64,000 bases of DNA from Athripsodes cinereus (lineage: Eukaryota > Arthropoda > Insecta > Trichoptera > Leptoceridae), in contig OX388325.1 of NCBI GenBank assembly GCA_947579605.1, forward strand, positions 13,945,572 to 14,009,571, written 5' to 3'. This document shows, one piece after another, positions 31,745 to 42,279 of the stretch (its first letter is position 1; each line of letters opens with the position of its first letter). Both the position numbers and the translations under genes were made by a program. The notes under the pieces were generated by a model. The model saw nothing but the letters and a program-made list of their open reading frames with translations, made no database searches and was not told the DNA's origin.

Positions 31745-32397
31745 TCATATCTAGTAGTAGATTCGCCTTTGTATCTAGACATCTACCAACCAACCTGTTC
31801 AGTTCCCATGTGTATGTATAAAAGTTTATAACCTAATTAATTAATGTACAAGATTCCTGATGCGTGTCGTCACCGTTTCAGTGAACAAACTATAAAATGT
31901 GTCTAATATAATGCGTTCCCCCTTTTTGTGTACTAATAGTAATTAAACTATATATTATTTATACTAAACTAAATATAAACCCGGCTTAGCTCAAGTAATT
32001 AACACGTCAATATTTGGTTAGTTGGAAGATATCGCACCTCCGTTATAATCTTGCCTTCGGTATATAGATTTTTATAAAAATAATTGTGCTTTTATTTAAA
32101 ATTGCTGGTTATCAATGTGCAGTTAAGAATCTTCCTCTTCTTCTTCCTCGTGTAACAGATCATTGATCTGTTGTTTCGTATGCAATGTACAATCTGTTGC
32201 CTTACAATCTACTAGATTCTACAATTTTTCATATATATATTTTTTTATTACGAAAATTTAGATTTTTCTAAATATTAGTCGAATAAATTGACATTTTTTT
32301 TATTTAGTTCATGGATATTGACCGATTTAAAAAATCATTTCTTAATTATTTGTCTAATCGAAGCGTCAATCGAATTCGTACTATGAACGTAGACAGA
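31745..32397 (+). repeat. Family C relic (32015-32090) in AT-rich sequence
   Basis: GTTAGTTGGAAGATATCGCA at about 32019, then TTATAATCTTGCC. The hairpin partner strand is mutated. The rest holds no gene. Confidence 0.5.
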
Positions 32398-32605
32398 ACT
32401 ATACCATCACGGCATATCCCACAAGTGGGGTAGCCAGCAGACAAGCTGCATATAATAGACATGCAAGCTGTCCCCTCCGTGCCAATATAAAATCAAGACA
32501 TTCAGGATGGGTGGCAAACCTCATCGCTGAATTTAAGATGTAAAATGTCTTAATTTTTTCGAACACCTGCCTTTTACAGGACACTCGAAAACTTCATACA
32601 AACGA
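32398..32605 (-). mobile_element. Family B copy, well preserved
   Basis: ACTATACCATCACGGCATAT, CACAAGTGGGGTAGCCAGC, ATGGGTGGCAAACCTC, TTTTACAGGACACTCGAAAA. The 61-codon open frame across it is a by-product of the sequence, as other copies do not keep it. Confidence 0.85.
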
Positions 32606-32643
32606 ACATTCATACAAACAAACGCAAATAATGTTTTTATATA

Positions 32644-32707
32644 TTTTTCTATAATATTATAATTATGCATATTCGTTTTTCTATAATATTATAATTATGC
32701 ATATTCG
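32644..32707. repeat. Tandem duplication of a 32-bp unit
   Basis: Two exact head-to-tail copies, each beginning TTTTTCTATAATATTATAA and ending ATGCATATTCG. Confidence 0.9.
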
Positions 32708-33065
32708 TTTAAGGTAATTAGACACACATTAAGTAAAACTAACATTCTTAAACGAAAACATTATCTACACTATAAAATATGCAGTCATAAATGACGGGTT
32801 GATTCCTAGCACGAAATAAACCTTCAAGCTAATTTTATTTGAGATTTTTTTGTATCATAACCACAATTGATTTTTTTTTTATTTATTCTTTACTGTTACG
32901 AAGGCAGAAGACCGTTAGGCTGACCAAGATAAAGATTTTTTTTATTATTTTATTTATTTCTGGATCAAACAGTTGAAACAAAAAATATAAACAATGAAAA
33001 ATAGCAATGAGCAAAACAATTAAGATCCCTCTCTCACCAATCAAATAAACATACATTTGAGATAA

Positions 33066-33200
33066 TATCTGAGATCTAGAAGAGCTGCTAAAGACGACTG
33101 GTTCATTGCTCAAAATAGAAAGCCTTGGAGATCTTTTGTTTTGGAGGCCAAGACCTTACAAGAGCTGTTCGGCCATTGGATCTAAGTAAGTAAGTAGTCA
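33066..33200 (+). pseudogene. LINE ORF2 C-terminal tail with (TAAG)n end
   Basis: Reads RSRRAAKDDWFIAQNRKPW, RSFVLEAKTLQELFGHWI and stop, followed by TAAGTAAGTAAG. The pattern AQNRxxWRxxVxEAK is the usual extreme C-terminus of insect LINEs. Confidence 0.7.
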
Positions 33201-33480
33201 TTAGGCCTAAGCATTCTTTATTGTACATTGATTGGATGACATAGCAACTGACATTCCTGTAACATTCATGAGTGAGGGAGGGTGCAACCCTTAATGTGTA
33301 CATCGATTACAAGCATATTTACACAAAAATACATTCAAATCAAATGCAATCATACAATCAATATACAGAGGTTGAGTTTATCGTGATACAAATAAATGTG
33401 ATAGGCACAAATAAATTAATTATATTGTGCAATGGGCGAGTTTATCGCAGAAGCGTTCTCTTCCAACTCACCTCTACAAT
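33201..33480 (-). mobile_element. Family C copy with a GGGAGGGTGCAACCC segment
   Basis: Ends TGCAATGGGCGAGTTTATCG and TCTTCCAACTCACC; the hairpin is shortened by a deletion. GAGGGAGGGTGCAACCCTTA near 33276 recurs near 40183, indicating another dispersed unit. Confidence 0.6.
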
Positions 33481-33484
33481 GCAC

Positions 33485-34560
33485 CTAAATTCACTGCATT
33501 ACATACATTTAATAACTATTCATTTTATTTATTCTATGTATAATGAATACTAGGATTATTATGTGTATAACACCTAAAGGTCTGTTCATACGAGTGGTTA
33601 CTGCTTAATGGTTACCAAATATCTTAAAAGATTGATCATATAGATAAGTGCATAGTGAAGAACTGTTTACTAAAAGTACAGTCATACTGTTATCAAGAAT
33701 TTAATATTATCTTTAAAGTGTTCATATAGTGTAGCGATTTGGATATTAGCAGCTCTGCTCACAAAACATGGAATAAAAAAAATTATTCCAACTTAAGATA
33801 CTTTTGTCATGGACAAAGATTATCAGCATTGACTCTACTGCGATAAAATATTCTGTAAAAATACGATTACAGACATCAGGGGAGATTAGACTCTCTCCAA
33901 AGATAAATACCTACTGCACTTGGTCATCGGATTATCTTGTTTTTATCACCTTTTTATTCTTCAACATCTCCCGTAGGTCCTTTACAGGACACTTGGGTTC
34001 ATCATCATTACAATTGGTGGGTTGTTGATTTGGTTGATGCTTCCAGTAAAACTATTTAGAGTCTTCACAATTATTTATTGGTCACACAAGTTATATGTAC
34101 AATGCAGGATAGTTGATTACAAATAGAGTTGATTTGAAAAGCGATTGTAAAAGAGAAAGAAATGAAAAAGACAACTGCTTATATTAGCAGCAAACAAAGA
34201 TAATGTTTCCTACACTACAAAAACGAAAACCTTAATAAGCTGACAAAACTTCGCCATATTATAATATTATTTTGCTCTACAATTTAGCCAATTTTCGCCA
34301 CTTATGTCGCTATATTCTCAAACCTGTCACACTGAACTATTAATACAAAGTACCTAATGCTGTCATTGGTGGAATTAAGTTATTAGCGCCACACGGCGGC
34401 AAACATCCTAACTATTTTGTTTGGCGTGAAATTTAAAAACCTCTGATTTGAAAACTGACCAACAATAATACAACAAGAAGGAAAACATTAATACAATAGA
34501 AAGGGCGTAAAAAACACTATATATACAAGGATGTAAGGGGTCCCTTAAGCCATGTCAAAG
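33485..34560. other. Unassigned sequence
   Basis: GGTCTGTTCATACGAG near 33578 and GTTCATATAGTGTAGCG near 33719 are related direct motifs. An open frame at 33804-34028 has no family resemblance. No gene called. Confidence 0.35.
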
Positions 34561-34645
34561 TTTTTTTTTTTTTTTTAAAAGATATATCTGGGTTTTGTTA
34601 TAAACCCAAATACAACCTTATACACCTTTCACAGTAAGCTGTAGC
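34561..34645 (-). mobile_element. Family E SINE, truncated 3' part
   Basis: T-run then AAAGATATATCTGGGTTTTG, TATAAACCCAAATACAACC and CCTTTCACAGTAAGCT, stopping before the tRNA-like head. Confidence 0.8.
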
Positions 34646-34900
34646 AAAGTGTAACAAATATTTCATAATAGCAAATAATACACCCAAGATGTATAATTGT
34701 CTTGATTCCAGAATAAGGCTTAATTATCGGGGAAACTCGGTGGTTGCATAGTATGGGTCATGATAGGTTGGAGGAAATCATGAAAAAGCTTGTGAGACGG
34801 TTTTTATCAACACGGGGTAATAAGAGATTTTGGCCAATTTTTACAATAAATTATCCAATACCCAATAGGAAGTTCCCGGTACAAAAATATAGGTTCATAA

Positions 34901-35083
34901 TTTTTTTTTTTTTTAAAAAGATATATCTGGGTTTTTGTTATAAACCCAAATACAACCTTATACACATTTCACAGTAAGCTACTAAAAGCTTGTGTCGTGA
35001 AAGGGGAGTTTGCCGGCACCTGGTATCGAACCACCGACCCATTGTTCACGAAGCCGAGACTCTACCTCCAGGCTACCGACGAA
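34901..35083 (-). mobile_element. Family E tRNA-derived SINE, full length with both pol III boxes
   Basis: On the minus strand: CGTCGGTAGCCTGGAGGTAG (A box), GTGGTTCGATACCAGG (B box, GGTTCGATACC), a linker with CTTTCACGACACAAGC, then the tail TGTATTTGGGTTTATAAC, CCAGATATATC and an A-rich end. The box spacing fits a tRNA promoter, so it would be transcribed by RNA polymerase III when active. The partner LINE is unknown. Confidence 0.9.
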
Positions 35084-35133
35084 CTTGATGATAATATGTA
35101 GTTCTATTAATATTATTATAATGGGTAAGCAAA

Positions 35134-35272
35134 GTTTGAGTTAGTTGGAAGAAATCGCGTCTTTGCAATAAACTCGGCCCCTGTATATTGATTGTTTTTA
35201 ATTTGAATGAATTTCTCTATAAAACTGTATGTACATTGTACAGTAAAGAATGAATAAATAAATAAAAAAAAA
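35134..35272 (+). mobile_element. Family C copy
   Basis: GAGTTAGTTGGAAGAAATCG, CAATAAACTCGGCCC, then GAATGAATAAATAAATAAA as tail. The hairpin right arm is GCAAT instead of GCGAT. Confidence 0.65.
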
Positions 35273-35274
35273 TA

Positions 35275-35875
35275 TAACAATAAATAGTACAACTTTGGAT
35301 TATATCGTAACATTTGAATGTATTTTTCTTAGAATAAATAAATAAATAAACAAACATTACAACTCTTCAATAATAAAACTTTGTATTGTATCATTGTTTA
35401 CAGTTTGTGATAATCGCAGAGAAAATGCTATAAAAATTACAATACAATACTTCAGAACATAAATACTAGAATGCTACAATTTTATTTGTAGACTGATAGA
35501 AGAGACAGTAGGTACTACATCCGAAAGTAATCGCAAATTGGAATAATTTCTATTCCATCTTTTAAGCCTGACTAAATGATATATCACTCACAAATAGAGA
35601 TTAGGATTGTTTTAACTTTATGTTGGACTAAAATATATATTATCGACAGAAACACTGCGGACTTATACTATATAAATAACTTTTTTTGGAGAAATAAATA
35701 AAACAAGTGTTTTCTAACAATCTCTGATTGACAATGTCCTAATAAGACGAAAGACGTCTCTCTCGTCGAATAAATCAATAGTAGAATAAAAAACTTTTTT
35801 TATTTATTTCGCTATGGAATACTACTATCTAAACACCGGCACAGTGAATAACTTATTTTAGGATAAACAGAAATC
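35275..35875. other. Unassigned AT-rich sequence
   Basis: Holds the GAAAGACGTCTCTCTCG motif near 35752 that is inverted relative to those near 549 and 845. Confidence 0.4.
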
Positions 35876-35981
35876 ACAAGGTGTCTCAATGTTTACGAAT
35901 TGGCTTTCGGCTGGTATAGCGCGCTTAAGCGAAAATTAGCTATTAGCCGAAAACCAATTTGTAAGCATTGAAACACCTTGT
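35876..35981. repeat. Foldback inverted repeat (ACAAGGTGTCTCAATG)
   Basis: ACAAGGTGTCTCAATGTTTA and GCTTTCGGCT on the left mirror AGCCGAAAACC and GCATTGAAACACCTTGT on the right; arms of about 37 bp, loop near 35925. ACGAATTGG/CGTAAGC wording links it to the foldback family at 49143. Confidence 0.8.
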
Positions 35982-35999
35982 ACTCTCTGTCTATCCTCG

Positions 36000-36290
36000 A
36001 AAAAGTGATTCGTAGTGTCGTTTTGCAGTGTGCTATTGCGAGAAAAACTCTCGGAGACAGAATAAGAAATAGTGAGATTAGGAACATTTATGCAACACGG
36101 AGGACATCGTAATAAGATGGAGTAGGAATGGGAGACGATTCCAGAGAGACCATGTGGATCAAATGGCTGAAAACAGAATCGTACCTACATATAGCTGCTA
36201 AGGAAACACCCGTCGGTTCACAGCCTCGAGGAAGACCACCAAAAAGATGGAAAGGCAGTTCTCTGTTCTTCAGCATCACAAGTAGTGGCG
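36000..36290 (+). pseudogene. LINE ORF2 C-terminal relic (RGRPPKRW type)
   Basis: Frames read KTLGDRIRNSEIRNIYAT, two stops, then MWIKWLKTESYL and PVGSQPRGRPPKRWK. The order (DRIRNxEIR, W...R, RGRPxxRW) is that of RTE/Jockey-like reverse transcriptase tails. Dead. Confidence 0.7.
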
Positions 36291-36314
36291 TCAACTTCCG
36301 AATTAACAATAGGT

Positions 36315-36385
36315 ACAGTTAACTGGTTTCGACTAACAAAGTCATTGTCAAACGAACACTTTGTAAGTCAAAACCAGTTTACTGT
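36315..36385. repeat. Short foldback element (ACAGTTAACTGGTTT)
   Basis: ACAGTTAACTGGTTTCGACT on the left is matched inversely by AGTCAAAACCAGTTTACTGT on the right (one-base differences), arms about 28 bp. TA flanks are possible. Confidence 0.7.
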
Positions 36386-36389
36386 GTAT

Positions 36390-37008
36390 TTTTTTTTTTT
36401 TTTTTATTTATTTATTTAAAATATACATACATTACAATTTTGATTTACAAAATGTTGACTTATATAACACAAATACATATATATATTTTACTGTCCCATT
36501 TGAAGTTGAAACTTGTGTTTGGGACAGATATAATATAATTATATTATACTGTATGAATGGTTAAACTACATTACCTATAGATTTACAACTATTATATTAT
36601 TATTTAAGCGATTCACATACGATCTAGATATAATTCTTATTACAATAGTCAAACTTTTCAAAAACAAAGACAAATCATTATACATGTGTACATAAGTACT
36701 TAAGAAACACATTCCTTCATACCATATGTTTTATGCATCCACTCTATATATGTAATAGATATTCACATTCAAATCTCAATCACATACATATATTATTTCG
36801 TTTAACTGTACATAATTATATTACTGTTCTCCCGTTTTTTTCAGTTTACATAATTATAAAAGTTTTTTTTTATCATTTTAATATTTTTTGGAAGTCCATT
36901 GAAGTACCTATTTTGTGCCAAGATATACATAATCGTGCTGTGTCACTGTCTTTTTACACTTAGATATAATTATATTTCCAATAATTTGAGACCTCTGGCT
37001 ACAAAAGA
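36390..37008. other. Unassigned AT-rich sequence
   Basis: T-run at 36389-36406 followed by ATTTATTTATTTAAAATA, the look of a retroposon tail in reverse; no internal landmark found. Confidence 0.4.
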
Positions 37009-37010
37009 TA

Positions 37011-37582
37011 CGTTTGATTCCGCTTAATTGGGACAGCCGTTTATTTGGGACAAATCTCAAAGAACAGAAAACCAAGCTGAGAGATCAATGGTAAATTTAT
37101 ATGTTTAATTGGGACAATATTCCACTTAATTAGGACAGTAGATTTAAGAATTTAAGGAAATGAAGGGAGTCCTACATCCGCACTGAATATCTGTGCTGAT
37201 TTTGTAAGAGTGAAATGTTACAAAAACAAAAGACAAACTACACTTGACTCATTTTTGCATTGAATTAAATTGTATGTAGCTAGGTACCCATTTATTATTT
37301 TAATAAGGATTTTAATTTTTTTTTAACATATTTGTAATTTATATGATAATTTATATTACCTATAAATATGTAATTTACAGTTTCCAGGAGTTTATAAAAT
37401 AAAATTATTGAAAAAATATGCATTGTTTAATTTTATGTGTGTACTACTGGTTAATGGCCTAAGTTGCCGATTAAACCAAATAAATGAATTTAAAAAATGT
37501 GAAATTTGCTTAATTGGGACAGCGGCTTAATTGGGACAAAATGCCCAAGTCCCGATGTGTCCCAATTAAGCGGAATCGACTG
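37011..37582. mobile_element. pogo/Tc1-like MITE (GATTCCGCTTAATTGGGACA ends)
   Basis: A 572-bp element: right end GGAATCGACTG, left end CGTTTGATTCCGC (first bases mutated), TA at 37009-37010 and 37583-37584. The unit CTTAATTGGGACA recurs near 37023, 37103 (variant), 37126 (variant), 37509, 37528 and inverted near 37557, as expected for repeated transposase-binding sites. No transposase. Confidence 0.85.
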
Positions 37583-37690
37583 TATATTAAAACTCAAACA
37601 GTTTGTTTATTTCCATAAATTAATATGCAGTTTTACAAAATTAACGTCAACTCAATCGATAAGTTACGAATGGTGATGGTTTGATCAGAG

Positions 37691-38368
37691 TAAGGGCCAA
37701 TATTATAAAAGTCCGTTAGCTCAAGTTATTTTAATATGGTCCAAAATTTGATATAACTACTCGTTTTTCAGCATTATAAACATGCGTTGATATTATTTCA
37801 GTAAAATGTTACCATCGGCTTTAACTGGCCGACCGACCAGGGATTAGTTTTGACGACTAGCATTGCTGTCTCACTATTTGCCTGAATAGAGAAAGAAATA
37901 ACAATAGATGAATCTACGCAAGTGTTTTGTTAGGATATATTCTCATAGCATCGCTGTCATTTACTCATTTGTTTTGTGTAAATTATGAGATTGTTGGGTG
38001 AAGTTTTTATGAATGGGGAGCAGGTAGATAAAAGGGACAGGCAAGATCTTATGTGACCACCGGTTGAAAACAATGGGTACAGTAGGCAAAAATATTTCTT
38101 TTTAACGAATTATCAAAATAGTTTTATTTTTTTTTATTTATTTATTTATTCTTTTTGCACATCATCATTACATAACAGTGTTAAAAAAATAATATAAAAT
38201 TTTAGAAACTAGGATGATGTGCAGTGGCGAGATTATCACTATAAAGTGATTTCTTCCGATTTATATAATGCAGTATCTAGTAGAATGTACGAACAGATCG
38301 CCATCCGTTTGTAAAGTGTCGACATACTTACGAATATTGGGTTCCTCGTTTATAATTTCGGCCCTTAA
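37691..38368. mobile_element. TIR element (TAAGGGCC...ATTATAAA ends) hosting a family D insertion
   Basis: TAAGGGCCAATATTATAAA on the left; reverse-complemented right end TTAAGGGCCGAAATTATAAA. No coding sequence and no clear duplication. The family D copy at 38124-38262 lies inside. Shares GGGCCAAT with 20333-21176. Confidence 0.7.
38124..38262 (-). mobile_element. Family D retroposon copy with intact hairpin
   Basis: (ATTT)n, CTTTTTGCACATCATC, AACAGTGTTAAAA, GATGTGCAGTGGCGAG, TTTCTTCC. Minus-strand hairpin ATCAC-TTTATA-GTGAT at 38235-38250. Confidence 0.85.
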
Positions 38369-38692
38369 CAAATTATTTTTTGAGTAAAATTTACCATTTA
38401 ATCCGGGATAAATTTAAATAAGTTTGTCTAATTAGCCAAGTTAAAATGTAGCAATACTTTTTTACTGCTGTTTTAATTATAATAGGAAAGGGAACATTTT
38501 TAGAACCTCTATGCCACTATGAACTAGAGAAAGAATCAAATTATGTTATCAAAGTTTTAGTGCCTACAATTACCTACAACTTTATAAGTTTTCTTTATTT
38601 TATTAGCTATGCTTAGTTCCCACTGTTTACCGTATAAGTTTATGAATGTCATGTAAAAAGCATAACAACTTCAAACCTGTGAATGGTGTATA

Positions 38693-38752
38693 AAGTTGTA
38701 TTTGGGTTTATAACAAAACCCAGATGTATCTTTTTAAAAAATAAATAAATCA
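38693..38752 (+). mobile_element. Family E SINE, 3' fragment
   Basis: AAGTTGTATTTGGGTTTATA, ACAAAACCCAGATGTATC, TTTTTAAAAAATAAATAAAT: only the SINE tail survives. Confidence 0.75.
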
Positions 38753-38860
38753 GTAATGAGAAATGTAGTTCTTTCTTAAAATACTATGTACATCTCAAGT
38801 CACTCGATAACGGGTGGATAGCCAAAAAAAATACTACTTACATATACTGTCTTAGGGTGC

Positions 38861-39046
38861 TAACACAAAGAAAGCGGGTTACCTGCTTTCAGATGCCTGC
38901 GTCTACCGCCGGCGCCGTCGAGAATGTTTACATGCATTTCAATGGATACGAACATACTAAAAGCAGGAACGCCGATTGCGATTTAACTACTTTGCCGTCG
39001 CTTACCGGCACCATATCGGCGCTGGCAACCTGCTTTCTTTGTGTTA
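38861..39046. mobile_element. GC-rich 186-bp MITE (TAACACAAAGAAAGC ends)
   Basis: TAACACAAAGAAAGCGGGTT on the left and, inverted, TAACACAAAGAAAGCAGGTT on the right. The interior (GTCTACCGCCGGCGCCGTCG) is much richer in GC than anything nearby. It abuts the 3' end of a family A copy. A target duplication is not evident. Confidence 0.8.
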
Positions 39047-39365
39047 CACCGTGTCCCAAGTGTGGTAGGTAGAGATAACGGTACACCATAAAGGTCTGTC
39101 CTTAAATACTTCTTTCGTGTCTTCTACATTCATACAATTTCTCATAGACGCACATCGATTTTTCTTAAGTACCTAATTAACACACGTCCGTGTTTCAGAA
39201 TTTGATTCACGTGGTCAAGAACGTAGTTCTCGGACGCCTGCACTTCTTCACACCCCTCCTTTCAGACAAGTATAATATACTTTTTGTCATCCTTACCTCG
39301 CTCATTCGTTCCACATGTCCTGTACATCGCAACTTATTCTATCCATAGCACTCCTCTTGCATCGA
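39047..39365 (-). pseudogene. Family A LINE tail, decayed
   Basis: GTGTCCCAAGTGTGGTAGG, CATACAATTTCTCATAGACG, CACACGTCCGTGTTTCAG, CACACCCCTCCTTTCAGAC follow the A sequence in reverse with indels and a stretch of extra bases near 39210. Confidence 0.8.
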
Positions 39366-39411
39366 ATTCTCCGAATAATATGTTTATTGGAGGTCTGTTA
39401 TCGTGCAGAGG

Positions 39412-39568
39412 ATGGAGATGGAAATTTCTATGATTACAGTGATATTAGAGCGCTATGGATGTCGTGGGGAGGGATGATTTCATTGGTGTGAAGAAAGTTT
39501 GAGTTGAGGGGGTTGGTTTCATCCCTGTGCTCCTGAGAGGAACGTTAAAGGGCGAACGGTGATGATGA
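39412..39568 (+). pseudogene. Family G LINE tail, diverged
   Basis: ATTACAGTGATATTAGAGCG, CTATGGATGTCGTGGGG, GGGTTGGTTTCATCCCTG, CTCCTGAGAGGAACG then GATGATGATGAT: G landmarks in order with many substitutions. Confidence 0.7.
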
Positions 39569-39837
39569 TGATTCCCAAAGAAAATAATTATGTGTTACAT
39601 TACACAACATAGATCTATGCTGGAGTTAAGATCAATACGATAACATGGAGACGCCATCTTGATCTATAGATTACGGTTACAAAGGAATAGGTATAAGTAA
39701 TTATAAGGTATAATACAATTGAAAATGTTGCTAGAATAAGGGGACATAAGTCAAAATGCTACTGCAACAGACTACTAAAATTTCTTCACGGCATATACCT
39801 ATCTTCACCCATAAGAGCGGTAACTAACCATAATTAC

Positions 39838-40565
39838 TTATATACTACCATAGCATTTTCCACAAGTGGGGTAGCCAGTGGACCTTCTGAATGTAATGGA
39901 CATGGAGATTGTCCTCTCCGTGCCGCTAAAAACAATATGACAAAGTGGCATGCCCCTTAGCAAGATATTTTGTAATAATTTAGGCATACAACTACGTAGT
40001 ACGTAATAAATACGTAACTGTAAGTTAATTTGAGGTTATTTTTGTAAAACAATGGAGTCAAATGACATTAAATGGTTGTATTTATTTTTGGGGAGGATTT
40101 TGTTGGGAATAGGCCTTCAGGCGAACTTTGAGACCTTCCTTGAGAAGAATTTGCATAAAGAGTATTCCTGCAACGTCCATAGGTGAGGGAGGGTGCAACC
40201 CTTAATGTGCCTCTTAGCTAAACTATAGTTATTAATATTGTCTTACAAAATAATGGTACGAAACACGACTTTTTAAAGTTTTTTTAGTTGCATTCATTCA
40301 TACCACCATGGAATTTCCCACATATGGTGTAGCCAGCGAACCAATCACGTGTAAGAAACATGTCAGTCGCCCTCTTCATACAAAAAAAGACATCTAGGAT
40401 AAGTGGCGAATCTCATTGCTGAACTGAATATAATGTAAATGTCTAAAAAGCGATGGTATACGTGTGCTACCTTCTGCAGGTTACACGACAACTAAACCTC
40501 AACTCAAAAATGGGCTAAGCTCAAAGAACACCTGCCGTTCACAGGATTGATTTTTGCAGTTGTAA
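39838..40565 (-). mobile_element. Two diverged family B copies
   Basis: First copy 39838-39965: ATACTACCATAGCATTTTCC, CACAAGTGGGGTAGCCAG, TGTCCTCTCCGTGCC. Second copy 40297-40560: ATACCACCATGGAATTTCCC, GTGTAGCCAGCGAACC, GTGTAAGAAACATG, CACCTGCCGTTCACAGG. Between them (about 40183) lies GAGGGAGGGTGCAACCCTTA as at 33276. Confidence 0.7.
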
Positions 40566-40572
40566 GTATTAC

Positions 40573-40645
40573 TTTTTAAAGATATACCTTGGTTTTGTTA
40601 TAAACCCAAATACAACCTCTTACGCCTTTCACAGTAAGCTAAAAT
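40573..40645 (-). mobile_element. Family E SINE, truncated 3' part
   Basis: TTTAAAGATATACCTTGGTT, ATAAACCCAAATACAACC, CGCCTTTCACAGTAAGCT; head missing. Confidence 0.75.
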
Positions 40646-41059
40646 CTAATGTAATCTAATGAGCGGCGAAAGAACGTTTCTTTAGAATAATAAAATTATT
40701 TTGAAAAAAAATCTCTGATAAAATAGTCCATGGGAACTTATTCTAGCCGTCGCCTCAATTTATTATTATTATTATACCCATACCTACAACTATTTGTAGA
40801 ATTATTATTGAAGATATTATAATTATATAAAAGATATAAAGATATATAGATAACAATTATATTATTATAAGTTTTTATATGTACGTATGTACAGTGCAAT
40901 TATTAAAAGTAATATTATTAGTTATATTATTTATATTGATACAAAACTGGAATCTGATCGGTGATAAATAAATTAATAATGGTTGTGAATGGGTTAAGTC
41001 AATCAGGTATCATAAACATTTTTATTAGTAAATAATAATAAAGACAATTTATATTAATT

Positions 41060-41360
41060 TTGGCGTCGTTTAATGATCCGTGACCATTTCAAGGGCGCCA
41101 TGGCTTTTCTTGAAAAGCAGTGTTTTCAGCTTACTCCTGAGCGTTGCAGTGGGTTGGTTCTTTCTTAAATCCGCTGGTAATCGGTTCCAGGCAGTTGGCC
41201 CCGCAACGCTAAAGCTCCTCTCTGCGAATTTGGAAGTGTTTGCCCTGTTGAGTTCTACAAGTTTGTTGACAGCGGTGGAAGCTGATCGCAGTGGTCGCCT
41301 CAGAGTTTTGAGGGGACAGAGCTCAGCGAGGCATAGAGGTGCTGTGCCGTTCAAGGCTTT
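41060..41360 (-). pseudogene. LINE ORF2 C-terminal tail (FSVAGPTAWNRLP type), open
   Basis: Minus strand is open from MNGTAPLCLAELCPLKT through FAERSFSVAGPTAWNRLP, ADLRKNQPTATLRSKLKTL, to a stop at about 41070 (about 94 codons). Canonical C-terminus of Rex1/L2/CR1-like reverse transcriptases. The plus strand is also open here, which is coincidental. Frame intact but the catalytic domain is absent. Confidence 0.8.
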
Positions 41361-41654
41361 GTGGACTATAAATAGTATTTTTATTTATTCATTTTTGCAC
41401 GGTTAAGTCTTTTACATGTTGAACAAAAAGTTAAAAATAACAATTTGACAGATGAAGATAATAAAGAAACAGTTATAGATATAAAATGATGTAAATAAAA
41501 CCCAACATGTAGGCGCAAAAAAATTATTTGAATTTAAAATGATGAGACGAACAAAAGAAAATAATAAATGATAGGTAATCGATGTTATTTTTACAATTCA
41601 ACCATTGTATGAGGTTATACATGTAAATTTAACACACGTAACTACCAGAGAGTT

Positions 41655-42130
41655 TATTCGGAGGGAATAATGGCTGCAAATCGTTGTAACTTCGGTCGGT
41701 CAAAGCTAGTCAAAAGAAATACCAAAATTGTATTGTACAAAACCCTGATAAAGCCAGTCCTGATATATGCTTCTGAAACCTGGGTACTAACAAAGCTCTA
41801 GAGAGATCCATTGCAGCATTTGAGAGAAGGATCCTCAGAACAATCTACGGTCCTGTGAGAGATCATAATGGATGGCGTCGTCGATATAACAAAGAGCTTT
41901 ATGACATGTATGGAGAGCCCGATGTAATCAGCTCCATCAAGGTGGGGCGCTTAAGATGTACTGGTCATATAATCAGAATGGACGACGATAACCCTGTAAA
42001 ATGCCTCCGACCGATGCATCCACACTGCAAATAACTAACTGGAAGACAAAAGCAAAGGATAGACGAGAGTGGAAGAGACTACTGGATTCAGCCAAGGCCC
42101 ACCCAGGGCTGTCGAGCTCATAATGATGAT
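41655..42130 (+). pseudogene. LINE reverse transcriptase C-terminal relic
   Basis: Reads RSKLVKRNTKIVLYKTLIKP, VLIYASETWVLTK, then shifted frames with RILRTIYGPVRDHNGWRRR, ELYDMYGEPDV, KVGRLRCTGHIIRM, RMTRVEET-like remnants and KAHPGLSS before an (ATG)n tail. This is the thumb/tail region of a common arthropod LINE (ASETW and GHxxRM landmarks). Several frameshifts. Confidence 0.8.
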
Positions 42131-42164
42131 GAACTACCATATAAAGCTTAGAAAAGACAACGTC

Positions 42165-42275
42165 ACCTTATTCGGTAGTGCCCCGGATGGGACTTGAACC
42201 CGCATCCCTACCTTATCGCGAGGAGTGATTTGTCAAATTAAGCTACCAGGCGACTTGACGAAGGCTCCGATATTC
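42165..42275 (-). mobile_element. tRNA-derived SINE head, second family
   Basis: Minus strand: TCAAGTCGCCTGGTAGCTTA (A box-like CGCCTGGTAGC), then GGGATGCGGGTTCAAGTCCC (B box GGTTCAAGTCC) and ATCCGGGGCACTACC. Box spacing fits a tRNA promoter. Not a tRNA gene: I could not fold a full cloverleaf with an acceptor stem. Different sequence from family E. Confidence 0.65.
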
Positions 42276-42279
42276 TCTG

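Noticed and set aside
32399..32584. 61-codon minus-strand open frame in a B copy
   Set aside because: Other B copies carry stops and indels in this frame, so B is not coding.
33804..34028. 74-codon open frame
   Set aside because: No recognisable motif, no second exon and no repeat support; indistinguishable from chance.
41080..41406. 108-codon plus-strand open frame
   Set aside because: It lies opposite the LINE tail WNRLPADLRK, which explains the sequence.
42165..42275. tRNA gene
   Set aside because: A and B box-like sequences are present, but no complete acceptor stem or anticodon arm could be folded; a SINE head fits better.
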